The notes under the pieces were generated by a model, which saw only the letters and a program-made list of their open reading frames with translations, did not search any database and was not told the DNA's origin. A program made the translations under genes and the position numbers. DNA of 64,000 nucleotides from Annona cherimola. Lineage: Eukaryota > Streptophyta > Magnoliopsida > Magnoliales > Annonaceae. Location: the NCBI GenBank assembly GCA_030490835.1, contig CM059975.1, positions 59,883,174-59,947,173 of the forward strand. The letters run 5' to 3'. Below are positions 10,176 through 22,179 of the stretch, piece after piece; position 1 is the stretch's first letter; each line of letters starts with the position of its first letter.

Positions 10176-12140
10176 GTGTTAAACAATGGAAAAATAAATT
10201 TAGGAAAATTAGATGCCAAAAGTGATGAAGTAATTTTCCTTGGTTATGCATCAAATAGCAAAGCATATAGAATTTTCAACAAAAGAAATCAAATAGTAGA
10301 GGAATTAATACATGTTGTTTTTAATGAATTTAACCAAACTCTGAGAAAGGAGGATGAATTGAGTGATGCAGATGATATATCAAAGAATTCAAAAGCAAAC
10401 CAACAAGAGCAACAAGAGGAAACCGAGCCCAAGCCAGAAAATTCTACGGAGGAAAGGGTAAGTGAAGGTAAAAGTTCTCACAAAACTCCAACTGATCTGA
10501 AATTCAAAAATGTCCATCCAATTAAGCAAGTTATTGGAAATATCCATGAATGAGTAAAAACTAGAAGGTCAAAACAAAACATTTGTGGACAATATGTGTT
10601 TGTATCAAAAATTGAACCAACAACTATCGAACAAGCTCTTAGTGATGAAAACTGGATTATTGCAATGCAAGAAGAGCTAAATCAATTTGAAAGAAACAAT
10701 GTATGACATTTAGTTCCTAGACCCAATGATCGCACTATTATTGGTACCAAATGGGTATTTAGGAACAAATTAGATGAAAGTGAACTTGTAATAAGAAACA
10801 AAGCTAGACTAGTAGCCAAAGCGTATTCCCAAGAAGAAGGGATTGATTTTGAAAAATCATATGCACCTGTGGTTAAATTAGAAGTCATACGCATTTTACT
10901 CGCATTTGCTTCTCACATGGATTTCAAATTGTTTCAAATGAATGTGAAAAGCGCATTTTTGAGTGGATACTTGAATGAAGAAGTATATGTTGAACAACCC
11001 CCTGGATTTGAAGAAAATAATCAATCAAAATATGTTTATAAATTAACCAAAGCATTATACGGACTAAAACAAGCTCCACAAGCTTGGTATGAAAGGTTGA
11101 ACAAATTTTTGATTGATCATGAATTTCAAAGAGGAAAAGTTGATACTACCTTATTCAACAAGTATAAAAGCAAAAATATTTTAATTGTTCAAATTTATGT
11201 AGATGATATAATATTTGGTGCTACTGATGAAACTCTGTGCAAAGAATTTTCTAAGATTATGCAGAGCAAATTCGAAATGAGCATAATGGGAGAGTTAAAT
11301 TTCCTCCTTGGACTGCAAATCAAGCAACAAGTCGAAGGAATATTCATAAATCAGTCTAAGTATATCAAAGAAATGCTTAAGAAATTCGGAATGCAAACTA
11401 GCAAGGGAGCAAACACTCCAATGAGTTCAACAATCAAGATCGACACGGATGAAAACGGTAAAAGTATCGATCAAAAGCTATACAGAAGTATGATAGGATC
11501 TTTGTTGTATTTAACTGCTTCTAGATCAGATATTCTTTTTAGTGTTTGTATGTGTTCTAGATTTCAAGCATGTCCTAAAGAATCACATTTATTGGCTGTA
11601 AAAAAATTTTTAAAATATTTGATAAATACCACTAATCTTGGACTATGGTATCCAAAGGGGTCAACTTTTGATCTAATCGGCTACTCGGATGCTGATTTTT
11701 CCAGATACAAAATAGATAGAAAAAGTACTAGTGGAACATGTCAATTCCTTGGAAAAATGTTGGTTTCATGGTATTCAAGGAAACAAACTAGTGTTGCTCT
11801 ATCTAGGGCGGAAGCCGAATATATAGCCGCCGGGAGTTGTTGTGCTCAACTACTTTGGATGAAACAACAATTAAAAGACTATGGTATTGATTATTATAAT
11901 ATTCCAATTAGATGTGATAATACAAGTGCAATTTGTTTGACTAAAAATCCTGTATTACATTCTAGAACCAAACATATAGATGTAAGACATCATTTTATTC
12001 GTGAACATGTTTAAAATCATGATATTTGTTTGGAATATGTGAAAACTGAGGATCAAATTGCAGATAATTTCACTAAACCTTTAGCAAAAGAATCTTTTTA
12101 CAAAATTAGAAATGATATGGGGATGATCGAGCTAAATTAG
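10176..12140 (+). pseudogene. Sirevirus reverse transcriptase and RNase H
   Basis: One frame runs from the integrase tail (LGYASNSKAYRIFNKR) through an acidic linker, reverse transcriptase and RNase H, broken by three in-frame stops: TGA at 10,551-10,553, TGA about 10,704 (a Trp codon in V-W-HLVP) and TAA at 12,012 (REHV-stop-NHDICLEYV). Reverse transcriptase blocks are clear: WVFRNKLDE, FQMNVKSAFLSGYL, ALYGLKQAPQAWYERL and the catalytic YVDD at about 11,200. The first catalytic Asp (usually FQMDVKSAFL) is Asn, which should abolish activity. RNase H includes GYSDADFSRYKIDRKSTSG and AEAEYIAA, and the tail TEDQIADNFTKPL. This is the best preserved part of the element. Confidence 0.92.
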
Positions 12141-12289
12141 GAATAGTTAGATGGAAAAAATGGACTTAGAAAAGTCCAAGTCGATAGGCCAAGTCGACTC
12201 CGGAGCCCCCAAGTCGACTCCAGTGAAGTTGACTTGAATATGGCGAAGTCGACTTCCCCTAGGGCAAGTCGACTTCACGTGCAACCGTC

Positions 12290-12812
12290 GGGCTTCTCCT
12301 TCTCGTCTTCTTCCTTCTCTTCTTTCTTTTCTTTCCTCCAATCTCTCTTCCAGCGCCGACAGCCTATCTCCCTCTCTTCTCCTCTATCTCTCCGGCTGCC
12401 CTTTTCTCTCCGATGATTTCTTTCTCTCTTTTTCCATTCTCTCCGACAGATCCTCTTCCGGCCTTCCCTTCTCCGACGCCGACAGTTTTCCCTTGCTGTC
12501 TCTCTCTTTCTCCTCCCATTTTCCTCTCTGTTCCGATATATCTCTTCTCCGGCAAACCCACTCTGTTCCGGCAGCCTTTCTCCTTTTCTTCTCTCTTTCA
12601 TTCCTTACCTCTTTCTTCTCTTCCGGCATTTCCTCTCTGGCAACCTTTGTTCTCCAGTTGCTCACTGCTCCAATCTTCATTTTTTGAAAAATCTTTTCTC
12701 TCTCTCACTGCAAGCTTTCTCTCACAGTCCATCCTCCCTACTCTCCCTCTCTCTATTTCATCTTTCTTTCCCTGCTTTCAAGCCCCTCAGTTTGCTGCCT
12801 CTCTAGCTCTAC
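12290..12812 (+). other. Pyrimidine-rich tract before the env-like ORF
   Basis: About 500 bases dominated by CT and TTC runs, preceded (12,180-12,285) by four or five degenerate AAGTCGACTC palindromes like those in the LTR. Open frames exist on both strands only because of the skewed composition (Arg/Glu-rich on minus, Ser/Pro/Phe-rich on plus), so I do not call genes. The position, between RNase H and the extra ORF, fits a leader or promoter region for that ORF, which is inference. Confidence 0.55.
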
Positions 12813-12871
12813 TTGGAAAATCCATAAAACCAAATTCAACGGCTCCTAAATCTCGATTGCCCAAGCTAGTT

Positions 12872-14341
12872 ATGTCCAAGCCATCACAAAAGCCTATCCC
12901 CAGACCATCTAGTTCCCAAAATGAAAAAGAGGTACCTAGAAGGCAACGAACCCCCTCGAAGTGAGCTCGGGAAGAACCCTCGACCTCCACTGGCCTTAGA
13001 GCTCGATTTCAAGCCGAGACTCCATCTACAAAAGCCCAAATGGGAGTAGAAACTCAGACGTCTGGAAGTACGGATACAGAGGCTAGACGAAAGGGAACTC
13101 TTGCCACTAAAGCTCAAGTCGTGAAGATGCCAACAACATATTTCAAGACTAAACTCCAGCATAGTAATTTCTACAAGTCGTTCTATGAATGAAAGGTATT
13201 CATTCCAAAAATTATAGATTTCAAGTTTTTGAACGATTATGAGTTTGAGATTGAGGAGCTTTTAAACTTCCAAGGATGGACCAGATTATTGAAAGAAGAT
13301 GATAGAGTTTACCCTGACTTGACTAGGATCTTTTATTATTTATGGTATGATCAGAATTTCAGTACCTATGTCAAAGGGATTGAGATGTTCTTGGGTACAA
13401 TGGTTGACCCAAGTCAAACTAATGACTTAATAAGAATAGGCAGAATTCTAGGTGTTCCATTTAAGGATGAGTAGCTTCCTGCAGATCTTACCATATCTCA
13501 AATATATAATCAGCTCACTAGGAGTAACAAGTATCATCCCGGGATCAAGTTCCTACATTACATGGACTTATCCCCGAGGCTAAGAGTTCTGAGATTTCTC
13601 ATTGCCCACTGCATCTATCCTAAGTGTGGAGGAAGAAATCAACTAAACTCTCAGGAGGCAGGAATTTTGTGGAAAGTCGCAAATCGGGTCAAGGTCAGCC
13701 TTCCACGACTATTCCTAGAAGCACCGGCGTCGAGAAAGGATAACCCACGAGGGGTTCTACCATACGGGACTTGGATTACCAAGATCCTTGAACATTTTGA
13801 GGTTGACATTGATGGCGAACCAATCGAGGTTCTGAAATCAACAAACGCCATCAATAAGGCCCTGCTCCAATGCATGAAAATCAATGTGGAGCAGTTTAGA
13901 GCAAAAAGAATCCAAGAAAGAATGGGCAGATCGGATCAAGACGAAGCCGAGGATGCATAAGCTCAAGGGGAGCAGCCCCCGTCACCTCCAGAGGAGCAGC
14001 CAACTCCACCTCAGGACGCTCTAGAGGAGCCAGCCTCGCCATCATCACATGGCTCATGTTCACCTCATGGCTCAGGGATACCGGATCTCGCTCCCAGGCC
14101 TCCATCATGGGATATCTCAGTGAATGCAATTCGGGAGCATCTAGAGCAAATTGAGGACCGGTTGCCAAATCAGATAGCCGGGATTTTGAATGCGGTCATG
14201 GATATGCATTCCCGACAAGATCGCATGGATCGGGAACTGAGGACGATCATATATCACTTAGCATCCGAGAGTCACAAGAATCAGCCTATCCCCGAACTCG
14301 ATCCATTTGACACCGGATCAGTTCACCGAGATCCAACTTAG
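12872..14341 (+). pseudogene. Sirevirus env-like / plant transposon-protein ORF, with four in-frame stops
   Basis: A single frame runs from ATG at 12,872 (MSKPSQKPIPRP) to TAG at about 14,341, interrupted only by stops at 12,962, about 13,190, 13,472 and 13,958, and with no frameshift. Residue order: a basic Ser/Pro-rich head; a globular middle (FLNDYEFEIEELLNFQGW, then RVYPDLTRIFYYLW, then KYHPGIKFLHYMDLSPRLR and LPYGTWITKILEHFEVDIDG) resembling the family annotated as putative plant transposon protein; a Pro/Ser/Glu linker; and an amphipathic helix with heptads (IREHLEQIEDRLPNQIAGIL). I see no signal peptide or membrane segment, so the traditional name envelope-like is positional only. Function is unknown. 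Confidence 0.75.
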
Positions 14342-14851
14342 GCTCCCGTCTCGTCCTTTTACTCTTCAACCCATGTCCGGCCTATCCGACCTACCCAAAC
14401 TCCATATCTGATATCTGCATTTTAGTTTACCAAATCTCTGCGAGTTGACCCCTATTTGATCTATTGACAAAAATGGGGAGAATAGTTGAGTTTTGAGTTT
14501 AGATTTTTAGAATTTTGGGTTGGGTAGCTTGTATATAGGTTTTATTTTTCTTTTGAAACTTATATGAAATTTTTTATTATATATGAAAAGGTTTGTTTGT
14601 GTTCTGATTACTTATGCAAAGTTTATATCACTTGTATTATGCTCTGATTACTAATGTTCTGTTCTGAAATAGTTGGTTAAATGATAATTTAATATTCAAC
14701 TTGTTGAAAATGAAATATATGTGGCAATTTCACTAAGTTCAAAAGGCAAATGACTTATGATTGTCCTAAGAATATATCAAAATAGGATAAAATGACATAT
14801 TTGAAGGTATAAACTCAAATTGATTTTGTCAATCATCAAAAAGGGGGAGAA
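14342..14851 (+). other. Sirevirus 3' untranslated region with two purine tracts
   Basis: AT-rich sequence with no ORF. Two purine tracts, AAATGGGGAGA (about 14,469-14,479) and AAAAGGGGGAGA (about 14,839-14,850); the second abuts the 3' LTR and is the plus-strand primer candidate. More than one purine tract is a known Sirevirus trait. Confidence 0.7.
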
Positions 14852-16503
14852 TGTTAGAAACAATTGTTGAAATCAAATGCAAAATATCCAAAACATGAGT
14901 TTTAATAATTAACAACACAATTTGAGTGAGTTACTAATATGTTTTGTGCAATGTTTAAGGATATAAAAATGAAAAATATGAAGCATGGCAGGTCAAGTCG
15001 ATCTCCAAGTCGACTCAGACATCGACTTAGGCGAAGTCGCAGGCCAAGTCGACTCAAGCAGCGACTTCAAAACCCTATTTTTGTCAAGTGTTAAAATTGG
15101 GGAGCAAAGCTGCCGAAGTCGCACATGAAGTCGACTCCACTTGCGACTTGGGCGAAGTCGCAGGCCAAGTTGACTCCAGCATCGACTTCAACTGAGCAGC
15201 GAAGAACTTGAAGAGCCAAGTTGCAGACCAAGTCGACTCTATGCCAGACTTGAGTGAAGTTGAAGGCCAAGTCGACTCAAACATACGACTTTGATAAAAT
15301 GAAGAACAAAACAAGTCCAAAGCAAGTAAAGATGCAAGGATTCATCAATTCAAATCAAGAACTATCAATTGGACATACACTCCATGATCCAAGTTTTCAA
15401 GATTCTGAGACATGAAGCTAAAGGATTCTTATGCAAAGTGAATATACTAAATTTCAAATGATGAACACTTATGTTGAAGAAGTTAAGCAAGCAAAGACAT
15501 TTCAAAAGAGTTTAAGTTCACTTGGCAAGCTAAGAAGGTCAAGTCGCAACCGAAGTCGACCCCAGCAGCGACTTGGGTCAAGTCTCAGTCCAAGTCGACC
15601 TAAAAGACAGACTTGGAAGTTGGAGGAATCCGAAGTCGCACCCGAAGTCGACTCCACATGCAACTTGGGTCAAGTCGGCCAAGTCGACCCGAGGAAGAAC
15701 TTGAACAGCCAGAGCACAGCCGAAGTCGCACCTGAAGTCAACGCTAGCATGTGACTTGGGTGAAGTTACACCCAAAGTCGACTCCACCTGCAACTTGGGT
15801 CGCAACGTTTGAATTTTTGAACGTTGGCGCATTTATTACGCGCCAACCAACTCTCCAACGTTCAAATATCACATTGCATTAAATATAGACACTCAAATGA
15901 GCGTGGAAACATACAAGATAGAGCAGAAAAGGAGGGAATAAGAGCTTTTAAGACTTATATTCCTCTTTCTTCTACATTTGAGTGATCTATACACGTTTAA
16001 AGGAAGAACAAGCTTCAACTTGCTGTTTGCTTCAACACAGAACGATTCGTCGCTTCTACAAATTGTTCCTCGAGCTGAAACTTGCCACACAAATTTATAA
16101 AGTGTAGATTTCTTTCATTTCATCTTGTTATTTGGTTTTTGGTGCTTGGTTTGAGTTTGGTGTTTAAAATCGAGTTATAGCAAAGTAGGGTTGTGACTGG
16201 AGTGGAACTCGTCATCTACTTGTGCTACGTGTTGCATACGCCCCATAGAGCTAGAATCTAGAAGAGAGTGGAGGCTCTAGTTGTATTCGCGGAATACATA
16301 GTGGAACCCAAGTCACAACGAGTGTGAGCTTGGAAGAGTGGAGTAGGAAAGGTTGCCCGAACCACTATAAATCTTGTCTATTATTTTTCATTTCCGATTT
16401 CATTATCTTATTTCTTTCCATTTGTCTCATTAAAGGGGATTAAACTAAACCGGGTAAAATTTCTAATTTAAGTTTAAAATTTTTAAATACCCAATTCACC
16501 CCT
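14852..16503 (+). repeat. Sirevirus 3' LTR, last ~60 bases lost
   Basis: Starts TGTTAGAAAC (5' copy TGTTGGAAAC) and aligns with the 5' LTR up to CAATTCACCCCT. At 16,503 it switches to the gypsy-1 LTR sequence CAAAAAGTATAAATAGG, with two shared bases (TC) at the join. The normal end (CCCCTCTTGGGTAATTGC...ACCAACA) is missing. Palindrome array at about 15,000-15,790. Confidence 0.9.
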
Positions 16504-19375
16504 CAAAAAGTATAAATAGGGCAACAGGGGGACGTCCAAGGCATCATTCATTCCAGTTCTACTTGAGAAATCCCAGCTCTCAAACCCTCCCACATGTCCA
16601 AGGAAGAAAAGGAGAAAGTTAGAGAGAAAAAGTGTGAGAAAAAGTGGGATATCTCCACTTCGGGTAAGTGATTTCTATCCGAAAAAATTTTGGATGTTAA
16701 TTAAGGTAAAACCATGCTTAGATAATGTCTAAGCATGAGAAAATAAGTATATTTATAATTCTTAATTGGAATTATACAGAAACATCAAAAATTTGGAGCA
16801 AAGATGGAGCATTCGGAAAGATAGCATATGATATGTGTAAATAATACTCCAAAAATGATAAATAATGATTTGGGATGTATGAATATGATAAATATGATGT
16901 TGGAATGATGATATATTAATTTCATCATTTTTAGAATTAAGGATTATGCTTAAGTGAATTTATGTTGATTTTTAGTATATAGAGAAAATGATTCATTTAG
17001 CTAAGTAAATGATGATAAATTTAAAATGTATGAACTTTTCAATGATATACTAAGCATAAGCTATATCATGGTATTTTTTTATTTTTGGAAAAAATGTCAA
17101 TTTTTAGAACCCATGAACAGTAACCCACGTTGCTGCGAACAGTAACCTCGGATGAACAGTGATTTGCTACAGTAATTTACTACAGTAAACAACGTGATTT
17201 TAGAAAAATTGAGATTTATTTTTATTATGGATGAAATTTTTAAGGATTTATGGATAAAAATTCATATAAGGAAATAATGACCAAGTATTTTTAAGGCTAA
17301 CCTCTATAAGAAAGTATGGAGGAAAATAAGGTCATAAATGAATATAACATATGTATGATAAAGTATGTATATCCTTTTCATTTGTATAGGAAAAGGAAAT
17401 GAAAGGATAAAGGATTCAGACTTAAGCAAAACAAAGGTAAGCAAGCAAACTTTTTGAAAATAATTTTATATGTTTTATATTGCAACCATGGAATATGTCA
17501 GAATTGCTTTATCATAAGCAAATACATATGGAAGTAAGGAGAAATGTTGAGTTATATGGGAATTTCTTTATCATAAGCAAATCCATATGGAAGTAAGGAG
17601 AAACGTTGAGTTATGTGGGAATTGCTTTATCATAAGAAAATCCTTATGAAAATAAGAAAAAAAGGTGGAAATGGTTACATTATAATGGAAAAGGAAAATT
17701 TCGATTTCCAACTAATATTTGGTTTTATCAAATGAATTTAAAATGATTTATTAAAATGTTGTGAAGCGGATTTAAGGAAGGTCAACCGATAATCAATTTG
17801 AATGAAGATTTTTTTTAAAGTAATGACCAAAGGATCATACAAGCTTAACTTCATATAGAAGTAACTCATGTGTCTTGTGGACAGAAATTATGATACCATA
17901 TAAAGAAAATGAATTACGAATTGGTATATCCTTTGTTCATGAAAAACCCAGAAATGGGAAGAAAAGCGTTTGCAAAATCTTTTGTCTTTAGATATTAAAA
18001 TATTTTTGAAATTATTTTACCGCTCAAAATTTATTTAAAAACATTTTAGCAAAATTTTGAAATTACTATTTCTCAAATATTTCCTTCAAATATTTTAAAT
18101 AATTTAGAAATGTGTTATTTAAATATTTTCAAAATTATTTAAGGTTGGTCATCCCTACAAAATATTTTTATTAACTTGTTAACTTGGGCTGTGCCAAGTT
18201 TTCAAGTTAGAAAAAGGAATACAGGCCGAGGTCTGTACTATTTTAAAATGACATGCTAGCATCAAGTATTGAAAAGGAAAAGTCACAGACTAGGTTCTGT
18301 GGAGTTTTATAAAAAGCATGCTAGCATATGAATATGGAGAAAGGAATGTTCGCATGAGTTATGTACTAGGTCTACTGTAGAGGATATGCAGACCGGACGC
18401 GGTTGCAAGATGGGCCCCCTCTACATAGGCCAAGTCGCTTCAAAAGGCGAAATGCCGGCGACGCCCTCCCTGAAATGGGAGAAGGACAGGGATAACTGCC
18501 TAGCTCGCGAGTTATCAATTGAAATGGTTTCTCTCCTAAGGAGGAAAGGGTGATCACTTGGTAAGTATCACCTACCAGACGGACAGAAACATAATGCATG
18601 ATGCATATGCTTGTTTTGAAAAGGTTTTATAGAAAAAGTTTTAAGGACATGAGAATGTCCTTGGGGAAAGGAAGTTTTATGAAAAATATCTTAAGACATA
18701 AAATATGTTCATACAGGTAAAGTTTTACAAGCATATGTTTTTTGTATAAAATATGAAAGGTTTTATGAAAAGGTTTCCACTGATTGACAGTAGATCACTT
18801 GATAAGTGTCTACTATTGAACGGGAGAAATGCATTTAAACGAAAAAATGCTTGCTTACTGAGTTTCGACTCATGTTTTGCTTTTCAAAGTATAAACAGGT
18901 ACAACACAGGTTAGGAAGGAAAGGAAAAAAAGGTATGAAGAAAATTTTATGATATGCTGATCTATATATGGTATGAATGAACATATGGTAAGGATTTTTC
19001 AAATTATGTATGCATGAAATGATCAGGTTAAAATAACCTGTATTGTACAAAAACAAGTATGAATGATATCAATGATAATTGAAATTTGATAATAAGTATG
19101 TGTCTTTATGTGATGAAAGAAAAGAAAAAGAAAAAAAATTGGACGAGATCAAATTAAGTACCCGCCGCGTGATCAGGGCAACAATCCTGATTCACACTTA
19201 CCAATCGACAAGATCTTGGAGTAAGGACAAATGTGACGCCTCGGTTCGGGGCGCTACAGAAGTTGTTATCAGAGCAAGGATTGGTAATGACGTGGAAAGA
19301 AAAGATTTGATATCACAAAAGATGACATCAAAATGTGGACTGGTAAATAGGAGAGGAAAAAAGAAAAGTAAAGAT
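16503..19375 (+). repeat. Second partial gypsy-1 LTR plus primer site and leader (rearranged duplicate)
   Basis: From 16,503 to 19,258 the sequence repeats the gypsy-1 LTR from just upstream of its TATA box to GCGCTACA. It is followed by a primer site with one change (TTGTTATCAGAGC) and the same leader to AAGAT at 19,371-19,375. It lacks everything upstream of the TATA box (U3) and lacks Sirevirus solo LTR #1. It is contiguous with the gag-bearing side of gypsy-1 through the solo LTR that follows, so this copy is probably the original leader of the element or its duplicate. Confidence 0.88.
18361..18600 (+). other. GC-richer block inside gypsy-1 LTR
   Basis: A stretch beginning GTCTACTGTAGAGG and running through GGCCAAGTCGCTTCAAAAGG to GGTGATCACTTGGTAAG is conserved in the 5' LTR (about 4,766-4,965) and, more loosely, in the gypsy-2 solo LTR (about 31,690-31,850). 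Its conservation between families that otherwise diverge suggests a functional LTR segment; no protein is encoded. Confidence 0.5.
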
Positions 19376-21066
19376 TGTTGGAAACAATTGTTGAAATCAA
19401 ATGCAAAATATCCAAAACATGTGTTTTGATGATTAACAACACAGTTTGAGTGAGTTACTAATATATTTTGTGCAATGTTTAAGGATATAAAAATGAAAAT
19501 ATGAAGCATGGCAAGTCAAGTCGATCTTCAAGTCGACTCAGACATCGACTTAGGTGAAGTCGCAGGCCAAGTCGACTCCAGCAGCGACTTCAAAGCCCTA
19601 TTTTTGTCCAGCGTTGAAATTGGGGAGCAAAGTTGCCGAAGTCAGACATGAAGTTGACTCCACTTGTGACTTGGGAAAAGTCGCAGGCCAAGTCGACTCC
19701 AGCATCGACTTCAACTGAGCAGCAAAGAACTTGAAGAGCCAAGTTGTAGACCAAGTCGACTCTATGCCAGACTTGAGTAAAGTTGAAGGCCAAGTCGACT
19801 CAAACATACGACTTGGATCAAATGAAGAACAAAACAAGTCCAAAACAAGTAAAGATGCATGGATTTATCAATTCAAATCAAGAACTATCAATTGGACATA
19901 CACTCCATGATCCAAGTTTTCAAGATTCCGAGACATGAAGCTAAAGGATTCTTATGCAAAGTGAATATATTAAATTTCAAATAATGAACACTTATGTTGA
20001 AGAAGTTAAGCAAGCAAAGAAATTTCAAAAGAGTTTAAGTTCACTTGGCAAGCTAAGAAGGTCAAGTCGGAACCGAAGTCGACCCCAGCAGCGACTTGGG
20101 TCAAGTCTCAGTCCAAGTCGACCTAAAAGACAGACTTGGAAGTTGGATGAATCTGAAGTCGCGCCCGAAGTCAACTCCACATACGACTTGGGTCAAGTCC
20201 AAGGCCAAGTCGACCCGAGGAAGAACTTGAATAGCCTGAGCACAGCCGAAGTTGCACCCGAAGTCGACTCCAGCATGCGACTTGGGCGAAGTCGCACCCA
20301 AAGTCGACTCCACTTGCGACTTGGATCGCAACGTTCGAATTTTTGAACGTTGGCGCATTTATTACACGCCAACCAACTCTTCAACATTCAAATCTCACCT
20401 TGCATTATATATAGACACTCAAATGAACGTGGAAACACACAAGATAGAGCAGAAAAAGAGGGAAGAAGAGCTTCTAAGACTTATATTCCACTTTCTTCTA
20501 CATTTGAGTGATCTATACACGTTTAAAGGAAGAACAAGCTTCAACTTACTGTTTGCTTCAACGCAGAACGATTCGTCGCTTCTACGAATTCTTCCTCGAG
20601 CTGAAACTTGCTACACAAATTTGTAAAGTGTAGATTTCTTTCATTTCATCTTGTTATTTTATTTTTGGTGCTTGGTTTGAGTTTGGTGTTTCAAACCGAG
20701 TTATAGCAAAGTAGGGTTGTGACTGGAGTGGAATTCGTCATCTACTTATGCTGTGTGTTGTATACGCCCCCTAGAGCTAGAATCTAGAAGAGAGCGGAGG
20801 CTCTAATTGTATTTGCGGAATACATAGTGGAACGCAAGTCACAAGGAGTGTGAGCTTAGAAGAGTGGAGTAGGGAAGGTTGCCCAAACCACTATAAATCT
20901 TATCTATTATTTTTCATTTCCGATTTCATTATCTTATTGCTTTCCATTTGTCTCATTAAAGGGGATTAAACTAAACCGGGGTAAAGTTTCTAATTTAAGT
21001 TTAAAATTTTTAAATACCCAATTCACCCCTCCCCTCTTGGGTAATTGCATCAACTCGGGACTAGCA
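19376..21066 (+). mobile_element. Sirevirus solo LTR #2, same target site as the full element
   Basis: TGTTGGAAAC to GGGACTAGCA, 1,691 bases, flanked by perfect AAGAT repeats (19,371-19,375 and 21,067-21,071). The left flank is the same gypsy-1 leader position, to the base, as the insertion at 5,769. The right flank continues the gypsy-1 leader into gag. It is therefore the same original insertion, duplicated and then reduced to one LTR. Palindrome array at about 19,515-20,330. Confidence 0.92.
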
Positions 21067-21297
21067 AAGATGACTTGATTAGTCTAGCACTAGCTAAGTA
21101 GAGTATATGTGGTAAGAAAAGGGTAGAGGAAGATAACAAAAGTCTCTTTTGACTTTTGAAATGATAAATGAATATAGGTTGTTTTAGATACAAGTGAAAA
21201 TATTTTACACTTGTATGATAAGTATGTATGATTAATGATTTATATGATTAATTATGCTACAAATTATTGATGATATGATTTTTTAATATATAGAAAG

Positions 21298-22179
21298 ATG
21301 CCTATCACCAGAGCAGGAGCTAGGCTAAACAAAGGAAAGACGGTCGCGAATGATGAACCTGTAAGTCAACAAGAAAAAGGGGAGACCAGTAATAGGTCTA
21401 AGCGACCAAGGCAAGAGGAACAATCAGGTTCAAGGACTCGTCAACTACGAGAAGAGGTTAGTCATGAACCCCGTATAGAAAAAGGAGTTAACCAAGAAAG
21501 ACAAATAGAGGAAATGGTAGTTGTAGTTATAGAGAAAGCAATGCAACAATGGACAACACAAGTCATGGGCATGATCCAAGGATTATGGGAGGAACATCAA
21601 CGTGCCCAACTAGGAAACAAGGATAGGGAAAGGACCAACCCATTGGTCAACCCTACCCCTATAATAGGAATGGAAGATAACCTATTAAAAGCTGATAGAA
21701 GGGCTATCAATGCTTTCCTAGCACAATACCCCCCTAAGTTTGCAGGCGAACCGGACCCCATTAAAGTCGAGCAATGGATAATTGAGATTAAGAAGTTATT
21801 TAGAATCTCCCCATGCAATGATCGACAGAAGTTATTGTGTGCCACCCACTTATTGGTTGGGGATGCTTATGAATGTTGGGAGACTCTACTAGTTACTATG
21901 CTACACCCGGAAGAGGTAACATGGCAAAATTTTATGGAAGATTTAATAAGGAGTACCTTCCAGCAGGTCTCCAAAGTCAAAAGGTGATTGAGTTCGAGCA
22001 ATTATGTCAGGGCGAGATGACTATTACGGAATATGTTATAAAATTTAATGCCTTAGTAAGATTTGTTCTATGGATAGCGAATGTGACCGAAAATAAGGCA
22101 CAAAGGTATTAGCAAGGGTTGAAGCCGTGTTTAAGAGAAGGCCTTGTGCCTCATTTGATTAGAGATTATGCCTCAAGCA
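21298..22179 (+). pseudogene. gypsy-1 gag, N-terminal part
   Basis: ATG at 21,298 opens MPITRAGARLNKGK, a typical Ty3/gypsy gag start. A charged Arg/Glu/Gln region follows, then FLAQYPPKFAGEPDPIKVEQWIIEIKKLF (cut here), the retrotransposon gag domain, with LLVGDAYECWETL. A frameshift near 21,935 moves the frame to FNKEYLPAGLQSQKVIEFE and LCQGEMTITEYVIKFNALVRF; a TAG follows at 22,110. At 22,179 the sequence is cut by the Athila insertion and resumes at 43,127. Gag forms the particle that packages element RNA; here one frameshift and one stop disable it. Confidence 0.87.

Larger units (their letters stand above)
5769..16503 (+). mobile_element. Sirevirus (Ty1/copia, Maximus/SIRE type), near full length, defective
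   Basis: Order on the plus strand: 5' LTR (5,769-7,509), tRNA-Met primer site, gag with coiled coil and knuckle motifs, protease, GAG-pre-integrase, integrase remnant, reverse transcriptase and RNase H, a long pyrimidine tract, an env-like extra ORF, two purine tracts, and a 3' LTR (14,852-16,503) missing its last 60 or so bases. The extra ORF behind RNase H, the long gag, the multiple purine tracts and the palindrome array in the LTR are Sirevirus hallmarks. Its left target repeat is AAGAT (5,764-5,768); the right one was lost in the rearrangement that joins 16,503 to gypsy-1 LTR. Every coding part carries lesions, so it is inactive. Confidence 0.9.

Noticed and set aside
12275..12680. Arg/Glu-rich open frames on the minus strand
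   Set aside because: They are the complement of a CT-rich tract in the Sirevirus; composition alone keeps the frames open.
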